The notes under the pieces were generated by a model, which was not told the origin of the DNA, searched no databases, and saw only the letters and a list, made by a program, of their open reading frames with translations. The translations under genes and the position numbers were made by a program. Positions 5,941 through 14,100 of a stretch of DNA of 22,570 bases are shown piece after piece. The DNA is from a virus. Where the stretch lies: the IMG/VR virus record IMGVR_UViG_3300033144_001517, positions 1 through 22,570 of that record; one strand, written 5' to 3'. The first letter of the stretch is position 1, and each line of letters starts with the position of its first letter.

Positions 5941-7628
5941 TGGCTAAAAGAATCAATTCAAGACTTAAAAGACAGTTAGAAGGTAAGGCCAATAGAGAAA
6001 AAATGAAAGGTCTTAAATTAGAAGTCACAGTTGAAAAGTCAACAGAAACTTCTAGGCCTCCTAGTACTAATAAGAAAGAACTTAATAGTTTCTTACAAAA
6101 AGTTAAAGTAATTTTAGATCAAGATTCAACTAAAAAATCAAGAATTCGAAAAGACAAAAGAATTCAAGCCGTTATATTATCGGCCGATGAAATTTTTACT
6201 GAAGTTTCTCATTCTCTATCTCCTTTTATGTACCCAGAAGATCCGGGTAGTACTGAAAGAAAAAGAATAGCAAAGATTATAGCCAAAGATTTATGGAATA
6301 TATATAAAACTAAAGTAAATATTGGAACAGTTTATATTCAAGGCCAAGAAGATGCTTTTGTAAGAGATCCTAATCCTGCGGCGTTATTTGACAATACTAC
6401 TATGGTGATGTATGTTCACGGTAAAAAAGGTACAAGTCATTTTGGTAGATTAAGTAAAACGGTCAATCCAGCACTAAAAAGATATTTAAGAACTAAACCT
6501 TCTAGCGATCCTACGCGCGTATTTTTTCTTCCTGATGATGAATATTATGAAGAAAAAAAAGCACTAGAAGGACAACTGGAAAAAGATTATCAAGCTTCAT
6601 CGGGGTTAATTAGTTCACGTGCTCCAAGCAAGACTCCCGAAGCGGCCAAGAAACAGTGGAAGATCAATCAAAGATCTAAGCGTCAAGGATTTAAAGATTT
6701 AAGGGCTAAATATCCCGGTAATAGAGGCGGAGCAGTTTTAGGTCATACTTTTGGTCCTGGAGTAAGTGTAGGGTCCGCAGGTCTTTTAGATGATAAAACT
6801 ATAGTATCTCAACAAGATATAAATGATGTTGAACTATCAAGTGTAATTCCAGCAGAATTACGAACAACACTAAAACCTTTATTTATTGAATTAGTAAGTG
6901 AAGGTGACGCAAAACTTATATACGAGCGCACAGTAAGAGCTAATAATGTTATTGGCGAAATTGCTATTATAGCACCAGAATTAGCTTTGAAAAACTCCAG
7001 AGAGGGTACTGATGCTCAAAAAACTCTAAAAAAAATTAAAATAGAAATAAGAAAATACGAAAGAAAAATAATAAATATGGGTGGTAGCCCAAGTTTTGTA
7101 AGATTAATAAGAGAATATATAGAAAGTATATTTTTAGGTGTTAAACCTAAAAATAAAAAATATACTACTAGGAAAACTATTAAAAAAGGGGGAAAAACTG
7201 TACTCCCTGTTACTGTAAACACTATTAAAGGTGGAACAGCAAGAGTTAGAGATGTTGGTGGGTCTTCCTCTGGGTCTGCTGGAACAGATTTAAATTCAAC
7301 AATAGGTTTAATAAATAGAAAGCTTCATGACCAAATTCAAAAGAACATGGGCAAAGGTAGATCAAAGAAGATATTAAACTATAGAACAGGTGACTTCGCC
7401 AGATCTGCAGAAGTTCAAACATTTTTTGATGCACACGAGAAGAACGCCATTGGCGCTCGCGTTAAATATCAGAGACAACCTTACGGAGTATATGAACCGG
7501 GAAATTACCCTCCATTATATAAACCAGGAAGAAGCCCCGCTAGAATATTCGGAATTAGTATTAGACAAATATTACAAGAAGAACAAATTGTTAAGCTAAG
7601 ACGAGTTAAGGTAGAGTTAAGTGGCTAA
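5940..7628 (+). CDS. Large basic neck-region virion protein
   Basis: This 562-residue protein is rich in lysine and arginine. Its last 130 residues resemble a phage structural domain: NSTIGLINRKLHDQIQKNMG, then ILNYRTGDFARSAEV, aromatic PYGVYEPGNYPP, and a closing SIRQILQEEQIVKLR. In other phages this domain occurs in head-tail joining or neck proteins. The first 430 residues contain a conserved-looking GHTFGPGVSVGSAGLL at about 277-292 and several helical, highly charged stretches, but no catalytic motif I recognise. The position between the adaptor and the tail terminator fits a head completion (stopper) or neck role, yet it is far larger than stopper proteins (usually 100-150 residues). 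It overlaps both neighbours, by one base upstream and eight downstream. Exact function is unknown. Confidence 0.7.
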   Translation: MAKRINSRLKRQLEGKANREKMKGLKLEVTVEKSTETSRPPSTNKKELNSFLQKVKVILDQDSTKKSRIRKDKRIQAVILSADEIFTEVSHSLSPFMYPEDPGSTERKRIAKIIAKDLWNIYKTKVNIGTVYIQGQEDAFVRDPNPAALFDNTTMVMYVHGKKGTSHFGRLSKTVNPALKRYLRTKPSSDPTRVFFLPDDEYYEEKKALEGQLEKDYQASSGLISSRAPSKTPEAAKKQWKINQRSKRQGFKDLRAKYPGNRGGAVLGHTFGPGVSVGSAGLLDDKTIVSQQDINDVELSSVIPAELRTTLKPLFIELVSEGDAKLIYERTVRANNVIGEIAIIAPELALKNSREGTDAQKTLKKIKIEIRKYERKIINMGGSPSFVRLIREYIESIFLGVKPKNKKYTTRKTIKKGGKTVLPVTVNTIKGGTARVRDVGGSSSGSAGTDLNSTIGLINRKLHDQIQKNMGKGRSKKILNYRTGDFARSAEVQTFFDAHEKNAIGARVKYQRQPYGVYEPGNYPPLYKPGRSPARIFGISIRQILQEEQIVKLRRVKVELSG

Positions 7629-8055
7629 TAAAAGAACACAAATAGTTGCAGCTATAGCTGATCTATTAAAAAATAATTTAACGGGTGAAAGTCCTTACAT
7701 TACTAATATTTTTGAAAATGTAAAAGCTAAACAGGTCTTTTGGGATGAAGTAACAGATTACCCTTTTATATGTGTATATAGTGGGGGAGAATCAAGAGAG
7801 TATCTTCCTGGAGATTTTAAATGGGCTTTTTTAGCTGTTAATATAAGAACTTATGTTAATGATGAAGAAGCAAAAGATAGAATTGAAGAAATATTCGAAG
7901 ATATCGAATTAATACTGGATAATAATAATAATCTTATCGTGGACGGTAATAACCTTAGTTGCGATATAAGAATATTGTCATTATCAGACGATGAAGGAGT
8001 ATTAAATCCTATAGGTGTTGGTGAAATAACACTTGAGGTCAGATACGAAGTATAA
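7621..8055 (+). CDS. Tail terminator / tail completion protein (probable)
   Basis: A 144-residue protein starting at GTG 7621, eight bases inside the previous gene. The family pattern is a first helix (QIVAAIADLLKNNL), a strand region (FICVYSGGESREYLPGDFKWAFLAVNIRTYV), a helix of acidic residues (RIEEIFEDIELIL) and final strands (GVGEITLEVRYEV). This alpha-beta layout and the position immediately before the tail tube gene fit tail terminators such as lambda gpU, which cap the tube and join it to the head. No direct motif proves it; assignment rests on fold-like pattern and gene order. The GTG start and modest ribosome site suit a protein needed in few copies. Confidence 0.65.
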   Translation: MANKRTQIVAAIADLLKNNLTGESPYITNIFENVKAKQVFWDEVTDYPFICVYSGGESREYLPGDFKWAFLAVNIRTYVNDEEAKDRIEEIFEDIELILDNNNNLIVDGNNLSCDIRILSLSDDEGVLNPIGVGEITLEVRYEV

Positions 8056-8072
8056 AATGAGGAGATAAATAA

Positions 8073-9296
8073 ATGGCATTTAGTTTATCAAGAAACGCCA
8101 AACTATATGTTACTACTAGTCAGACTATTGCTGGTATGACAAATAGTAATACTTTTGAAGTTCCTATTCTTGATGGGTTTTCATTCTCAGCTACTACTGC
8201 TACTCAAGAAATTGAAATCAGTGAAGCGGGAATAACTCCAACAAGAGGACAACAAGTATTTACTACAGCTATTGAGCCAGTAGAGTGGAGTATCCAAGGA
8301 TACATGAGACCACGTTACGATGGTATAGACGATGTGGTAGATGCTGTAGAGAGAATTCTGTGGGAAGGTTTAACTTCTTCTGGTGTCTCTAATACAGTAG
8401 GAACAGGAGCAAATGGTAACGGTACTACTCGTGCCGCAAATCCAGCCAATGGATTGGCAATAGATTTTACAGATTCTAACACAAATGAATTGTTACAACT
8501 ATCCCTAGTATTTAACTTGGGTACGTCAGCTGCTCCAACTTGGTACCATATTGATGGTGCTGTTATAGATACTGCTGAAGTTGATTTTGGTATTGAAGAT
8601 ATCGCTTCCATTAGTTGGACAGGCTTCGGTACTAATATAGTTGAAGTTATAGATAGTACAGATGTAGTAGCGCTAGCAGCTATGCTTGTGAATACTAATG
8701 GTGATTGGCAAGATTCTGGATTTCCAGATGGATCAGCGGGTTACTTACCCGCACCAACAGGTACGCAAGCGTGTATTAGAAATAAATTATCTACTGTAAC
8801 TTTAGTGGGTGAATCAGGTCAAGTAGGTATTGGTGGTAACACTTATACTGTAGCTTTGACTGGTGGTAATTTAACTGTTTCTAATAATATTACGTTTTTA
8901 ACACCCGAGACTTTAGGTACTGTAAATCTACCTTGTGGTCACTTTACGGGACAAAGAACAATTAGTGGTGAGATGACTGCTTACTTGAAGACCGGTGGGG
9001 CTAATGATACAGGAGATCTAATGAATGATCTGTTGACATATTCTACAGGTGCTACAGGGTCAGATCCTACAAAGTTTGCATTAGATATTTATGTGGGTGG
9101 AATAGCACCTGCATCACCATATGATACACCTGTGGTGCAATTAACTTTAGCAAATGCTCACTTAGTAATTCCAACAATTAATATTGAAGATGTTGTAGCC
9201 GTAAGTATTCCGTTTACCGGATTACCTTACACAGGAACTGCTCCTGACCCAACTGCTTTTAATGAATTAACTGTTAATTACTACGCTGCTGAGTAA
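8073..9296 (+). CDS. Major tail tube protein, first copy
   Basis: The 407-residue product is the likely main tail tube subunit. It has an excellent ribosome site (GAGGAG, eight bases before ATG 8073), is followed by a strong hairpin, and sits between tail terminator and chaperone genes. The sequence is predicted to be nearly all beta strand, with an N-terminal region (RNAKLYV, TATQEIEISEAG) and a C-terminal block ALTGGNLTVSNNITFL then GHFTGQRTISGEMTAYLKTG. The same blocks recur in the next gene, so the two are paralogues. It is large for a tube protein (many are 150-250 residues), which suggests an added domain, possibly surface-exposed, in the central part (about residues 190-265). Confidence 0.8.
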   Translation: MAFSLSRNAKLYVTTSQTIAGMTNSNTFEVPILDGFSFSATTATQEIEISEAGITPTRGQQVFTTAIEPVEWSIQGYMRPRYDGIDDVVDAVERILWEGLTSSGVSNTVGTGANGNGTTRAANPANGLAIDFTDSNTNELLQLSLVFNLGTSAAPTWYHIDGAVIDTAEVDFGIEDIASISWTGFGTNIVEVIDSTDVVALAAMLVNTNGDWQDSGFPDGSAGYLPAPTGTQACIRNKLSTVTLVGESGQVGIGGNTYTVALTGGNLTVSNNITFLTPETLGTVNLPCGHFTGQRTISGEMTAYLKTGGANDTGDLMNDLLTYSTGATGSDPTKFALDIYVGGIAPASPYDTPVVQLTLANAHLVIPTINIEDVVAVSIPFTGLPYTGTAPDPTAFNELTVNYYAAE

Positions 9297-9303
9297 TAAA
9301 TGT

Positions 9304-9330
9304 GGTGGACGGGAGCAATTCCCGTCCACC
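9304..9330 (+). terminator. Strong GC hairpin after the first tail tube gene
   Basis: A perfect 11-bp stem, GGTGGACGGGA against TCCCGTCCACC, with a five-base loop GCAAT, is followed by TTTCT. It starts seven bases after the stop of the tube gene and ends just before the ribosome site (AGGGTG, 9338-9343) of the paralogue. The T-run is short, so it is either a partial terminator that lowers expression of the downstream genes or an mRNA end-protecting element. Its position and shape mirror the hairpin at 5300-5326. Confidence 0.75.
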
Positions 9331-9347
9331 TTTCTACAGGGTGAATA

Positions 9348-10358
9348 ATGACAGTCTTCTATAAAAGAAACACCGACATATACATTTCTAAAGCTGCCAA
9401 TGCTAGTGCTAATGCAACTAACACGGTGCAATTGAAAGTTAAGGACTTTTCTTTTAATCAGAGTTCTAACACACAAGAAGTTGGAAGATCAACATTAGAC
9501 CCCACAGAAGAACGCATACTGGCGCCACATATAGCGTCAATTGCCCCTGTAAGTTTTAATTTTACAACTTACATACTACCCTTGGTAGATACAAATGTTA
9601 CAAGCCCAGAGGAATACTTATGGGTGAGTTTGATGGGGGCAGATTCGTTGACTAGTAACTCTACTAGTTCAACCATAGATTTTGCAGACGGGAATGTAGG
9701 AACATTGCAAAATCTTACTCTATGGTTCGATCAACCAGACAAATCCGAAGGCAATTATAGGTTAGATAATGCAATTGTAGATTCAGCTAAGATTAATTTT
9801 GATATTAATGGAATTGCTGAGGTGCAATGGTCGGGTCGCGCATTAAGTATTAGTCCAGATAATACTCCTCCAGCGGCAACTGATAGAACGACAGCGGATA
9901 ACTATTTAAAAAATAGACCGTCAACAATAACTCTCACAGCTAACTCAATATCTTATACTTTAGCGTTAACTGGTGGGAATATAAATTTTAATAATAATAA
10001 TCAATTTTACGGCAGAAATCAATTAGGTAAAACTACGACACCACAAGGTCATTATACTGGAAACAGAAAGATAAGTGGTTCTCTCAATTTTTATTTAAAA
10101 GATGGATCAAACACTAGTGCGGATTTATTCAGCGATATATTAGCTAATATTACCGATGATGATTACGAAACTGTTTGGGATGCCGACATTACTGTTAATA
10201 TCACAGGCACTACAGCCCCCTATGTACAACTAAACGTACCAAGAGCAATAATGGGAATGCCCAGAACTGATTTTGCTGAAGTAGTAGGTTTAAGTTTACC
10301 TTTTAGCGCAAAAGAAGGCGTGGGTAACTATAGTACTGTAATATATAACATGCCATAA
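9348..10358 (+). CDS. Second tail tube-like protein, paralogue of the previous gene
   Basis: This 336-residue protein is related to the preceding tube protein along its whole length. Shared blocks in the same order are RN.D/K.YI/V near the start, TQEV/I, an AVIDTAEVDF/AIVDSAKINF pair, STVTL/STITL, ALTGGNL/ALTGGNI, GHFTGQRTISG/GHYTGNRKISG with YLK, and the final VVAVSIPF/VVGLSLPF. It is about 70 residues shorter, mostly in the middle. It begins after a hairpin, with the moderate site AGGGTG, so expression is probably lower than that of the first copy. It may be a minor tube subunit, a specialised ring at one end of the tail, or part of a mixed tube. Confidence 0.75.
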   Translation: MTVFYKRNTDIYISKAANASANATNTVQLKVKDFSFNQSSNTQEVGRSTLDPTEERILAPHIASIAPVSFNFTTYILPLVDTNVTSPEEYLWVSLMGADSLTSNSTSSTIDFADGNVGTLQNLTLWFDQPDKSEGNYRLDNAIVDSAKINFDINGIAEVQWSGRALSISPDNTPPAATDRTTADNYLKNRPSTITLTANSISYTLALTGGNINFNNNNQFYGRNQLGKTTTPQGHYTGNRKISGSLNFYLKDGSNTSADLFSDILANITDDDYETVWDADITVNITGTTAPYVQLNVPRAIMGMPRTDFAEVVGLSLPFSAKEGVGNYSTVIYNMP

Positions 10359-10374
10359 TATGAGGTAATTTACC

Positions 10375-10836
10375 GTGGATCTAAAAAATATGCTGCTATC
10401 TGAGAAGGTAGTAACATTTGACTTTCCTGGCTCTGATGGACTCACTTTTGACTTAGCATTTTTGTCAAAAGAGAGCAATCAAGCTTTGTTTAAGAAATGT
10501 CAAAAAACTAAATTTAATACAAAAACTCGTCAACAAGAACAAGAATTCGATGACGACATGTTTTTGGAATTGTATGTACAAGCAATTGTAAAAGGTTGGA
10601 ATGGGTTTAAACTAAAATTCTTAAGAGAATTAGTATTAGTAGAAGTTTCAGATAAAGATGAAGAAAAAGACTTAGACTTTTCAGATACTAACGCATTACA
10701 CCTAATGAAGAACAGTGTTATCTTCGATAATTGGGTAAGCGAGATGATCTCTGATCTGGGAAATTTTACATCGAACGATTCAATCTTGAAGTCCAAAGAA
10801 TTGAAAATTATATCAAAGAGTCCGGCTCAGGTTTAA
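10375..10836 (+). CDS. Tail assembly chaperone (lambda gpG-like)
   Basis: A 153-residue protein starting at GTG 10375, preceded by the weak site AGGT. It lies between the tube genes and the tape measure gene, exactly where tail chaperones occur, and its length is close to lambda gpG (140). The chain is helical and charged, with LAFLSKESNQALFKKC, a central MFLELYVQAIVKGWNG helix and a final NWVSEMISDLGN segment. It would bind the tape measure protein and deliver tube subunits during tail assembly without remaining in the virion. At codons 129-130 the ribosome meets a slippery sequence that joins it to the next frame. The last 23 residues after that site are specific to the unshifted product. 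Confidence 0.78.
   Translation: MDLKNMLLSEKVVTFDFPGSDGLTFDLAFLSKESNQALFKKCQKTKFNTKTRQQEQEFDDDMFLELYVQAIVKGWNGFKLKFLRELVLVEVSDKDEEKDLDFSDTNALHLMKNSVIFDNWVSEMISDLGNFTSNDSILKSKELKIISKSPAQV
10758..10767 (+). other. Programmed -1 frameshift site (slippery sequence)
   Basis: The run GGGAAATTTT contains two overlapping heptamers in the correct phase for -1 slippage from the chaperone frame: G GGA AAT (10758-10764) and A AAT TTT (10761-10767). The first differs only in its last base from the lambda G/GT site GGGAAAG. The -1 frame is open from 10755 and continues without a stop to 11180. About 12 bases downstream an AT-rich stem (TTCAATCTT against AAG and ATTGAA, 10779-10805, one bulged A) may act as stimulator. 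Confidence 0.8.
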
Positions 10837-11180
10837 CACCGGAACAGTATTTTGAGATGTGTGAAATGCTGGGATCAGAACCTGTAGATGAGGAGATTCC
10901 AGTAGGCAGAGAAGATTTGTCTATAGATACTCAAATAGTATTTAACATGTATGATAAGCTTCCCGCTAAATGGGAAGGTTTTTCAGGGCAATACATGGGT
11001 AAAGAACTAAATATATTACCTTTATTATTTGACGAGTATGATATAGACTCAAGTTTAAGAAGATATGCGTGGGATATAATCCCTATAATTGATAGCATTG
11101 TCGCAGAAGACATAGCTAATAAGATAAGAAGTAGAACTAAGGAAGCAGGAGAGCTAAGTGGCAGCAGACGCCAACATTAA
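10764..11180 (+). CDS. Frameshifted extension of the tail chaperone (lambda gpT-like part of GT)
   Basis: The frame is open from 10755 to a stop at 11178-11180 and encodes about 138 residues after the slippery site, beginning FYIERFNLEVQRIENYIKE. The protein pattern continues smoothly upstream of the first ATG in this frame (10857), which has no ribosome site, so an independent start there is unlikely. Slippage would give a fusion of about 268 residues from GTG 10375, close to lambda gpGT (279). In lambda the G part coats the tape measure and the T part recruits tube subunits. The segment contains GSGLTPEQYFEMCEMLGSEP and a conserved-looking helical C-terminus. Its end overlaps the tape measure start by 23 bases. 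Confidence 0.78.
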   Translation, partial: FYIERFNLEVQRIENYIKESGSGLTPEQYFEMCEMLGSEPVDEEIPVGREDLSIDTQIVFNMYDKLPAKWEGFSGQYMGKELNILPLLFDEYDIDSSLRRYAWDIIPIIDSIVAEDIANKIRSRTKEAGELSGSRRQH

Positions 11181-14100
11181 CCTTAAGTTAATTTTACAGT
11201 CCCAAGGTATTGAACCTACAAAGAAAAACATGGATAGACTTCATAAGTCTCTGCAGAAAACTGCGGGTGCTATGGGCAAGGTAGGTGTAGCAGCTAATAA
11301 AACAAAAAGAAATCTTGAAGGTGCAGCTCAACGAAGTGGTAGCGCCGGAAAGGATTTTGCTCGTATGTCACAAGGTATGGGCGGATTAGTTCAGGCCTAC
11401 GCTACTGTAGCCGCTAATGTATTCGCTCTCAGTTCAGCTTTTCTAGTTTTACGTCGTGCAGCAGATCTGTCTAGCATGACTAAGTCTGCAGAAGACTTTA
11501 GCAACAGGTTTGGTGTAAGTGTCACACGTATTACTAGACAGATGCAGGTAGCTTCTGGCGGGGCGCTGAGTTTTGCTGAAGCTTTACCTACTATTAATAA
11601 AGCTATTTCAGCAGGTATTGGTGTAGAGCAAATGGAGCAATTAACTATTGCTGCTACTAAAGCTGCTCAAACTTTTGGTGGTTCTGCTACCGAAGCTTTA
11701 AGTAGATTTATTAGTGCTGCTCAACGTGGCCGTGTAGAGATAATTCAAACTCTTGGTATTGTTATCAAAACAGAACAAGCTTATAAAGACTATGCCGCCA
11801 CAGTAGGTAAAACAGCTTTAGAGTTAACTGCTTTAGATAGACAACAAGCTATTCTTAATGCTACTATTAAAGAGAGTCAAAGTATATTTGATCAAGTAAA
11901 TATTGATCCTAATCCTTTTCAACAATTATTAGTTACTTTAACTGATCTTAAAGATACGGTATTAACTACTATTACAGATGCTATAACCCCTATGGTTAAT
12001 GCTTTTAATCAATCAAAATTTGCTGCTGCAGCTTTAATAGCTGTTATGCTTAAATTAGTGGGTGGAAAGATATTTGGTCAAGTTGCAATAGGTGTTGTCG
12101 CAGCAGCCAAAGCAGGTAGACAAACTACAATTCAGGCAAGGGCCGCAGAAAGAACGGCTGTCGCTGTTGCAAAAAGAAGGGATAGAAGAATAACTAATTC
12201 TATAAAAGCCGCAAAAAAAGAAGCTTTAGCTTTTGAAGAAGGACTTAAAAAACAAGAAAAAGCTCACGCATCTTTTACTACAAAGATTTTAATTCAAGAA
12301 AAAGGTTTAAATATAGGTGTAGCCACTGAAAGACGAGCAGCTCTAGCGAGAAATATAAAAAGTTTAGAGGGTGGTGGAAAAGCTTTCGCTGGATTACCCG
12401 GATTAGAGGCATCAAAAAGACAATTATTAGTAATAGATAGGTTATTATTGTCTGTTGCAGGTAGTGCAGCTAAAGCTAATCAATCTATCGCTACTGTGGG
12501 TAAAACTCTTGGTGCAACAACAACTAAGGGAATACGCAATCTTTCTATAATGGAAGCTAAATTAGCATCTATGACGGCACGATCATTGGCAGTTAGTTCT
12601 GCTTTTAAAACAGGTTTTGCACAAGGTTTTCAAATTGCTGAAGGAAAAGTAGTTAAGTCTGTTAGGGGCATGACCGTTGCTTGGAGAATATTTGTTAGAG
12701 ATATAGGTTCGGGGGCAGCCAAAGCTAAATCTAATATGGTTAACTTTAGTAGAGCTATGGGTAGAACTATAGGTATTATATCCGCAGGTCTTTCAAGTCT
12801 TGTTTCAATAGCTACTAGTGTTTTTCTTATATTTACTATAGGTGCAGCTATTTGGGAAAAATATGGAGATTCTATGCGAGGCATAACTCCAGAGATGCGT
12901 GCAATTATGGATGCGAGCGAGGAATTCAAAGATGCATTAGATGAAGTAAATGTTAGAGCGGCTGAGGGTATAGTACGATTAGGTGAAGAGTTTCCTGCTT
13001 CTTTAAAGAAATTACAAGATGCTTTAAAGTTCACCGCGGGTACTTTTGCTTCTATTAATACTGCTATAATTAACTTTCAAAAAGTAATAATAGCTCAATT
13101 AGAAGGTTTAACTATTACTCAGGCCAGTAAAAAATTAGAAAAATTAAAAGATATAGCCGTGATAATGAGAGTTGAATTAGAAAGATTACAAAATACTACG
13201 ACTGCAGATTTACCTACTGGGAGCACTATATTTCCAACTATTGCTAAAATAAAAGAACAAAAGAAAGAGTTGGCTGAAATAGAAGATCAAATATTAGTAA
13301 TTGATTCAACTATGAAAGGTTTAGCTGAAACAATAACTACAGAACTTTTACACTCTTTAGAGTTAGCTAAAAATACAGCTAGAGGAGCCGGATTTAGACA
13401 ATTTGGACGACTTCTTGTAGATGAACTAAATAAAGGTATAGCTGACAGTAAAATAAAGCTTACCAGGGATGAACGTATAGATTTAGTGACATCAGCAAAT
13501 GCACAAGATGCCGAAAAATTTAAAGAAACTTTAGATGAGATTAAAGTGCGTTTAAATGATGATATAGCATTTAATAATTTTTCTAATAATATATTTGGTG
13601 CAATACAAGGATTTTTATCTGCGGGCGAAGAAGCAACTAGAACTATAGACGCGGCCTTAGCTAGTTTAGCTGATGTAGAAAATAGAATAAGCAATTTCGT
13701 AAGTGGTTTAGATAAAGCAAGAGCAGCTACTGGGCCCAACAAAGAGGTGGCAGGTTTTATACTAGATATTAATAGAGAACTTAAAGCTTTAGATTTAAAT
13801 CAAAAAGGTCTAACTAAAAATACTAGTTTATCTAAAATATTTGGAGATCCAGAAGAATTAGCATTAGTAAAACAACTATTAGGTTTTGCGGCAGGAGAAG
13901 AAGTAAAAATAGGTCAAGCCTTAGCTGAATCAGAAAAAAGACAGTTAACGATTATAGCAGCTACTCAGTCTAGATTATTGAGTACTAAAAAGTTAAAGAT
14001 TGAAGCAATTAAATTAGCTACTTTAAAACAAAAAGAAGCAGAAACCGATTCAGAAAGATTATTAAATATAGATAAAAGATTAACTATTGAAAAAAATATT

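Noticed and set aside
9030-9065. TTGACA-like promoter inside the first tail tube gene
   Set aside because: It lies within a well-supported coding region and no convincing -10 element was confirmed at the right distance.
10363-10374. Small palindrome GGTAATTTACC over the ribosome site of the tail chaperone gene
   Set aside because: Only four base pairs could form with a three-base loop, too weak to call a regulatory structure.
10857-11180. Independent gene of 107 residues starting at ATG 10857
   Set aside because: The frame is open and protein-like back to 10755, no ribosome site precedes this ATG, and the -1 slippery site explains its expression better.
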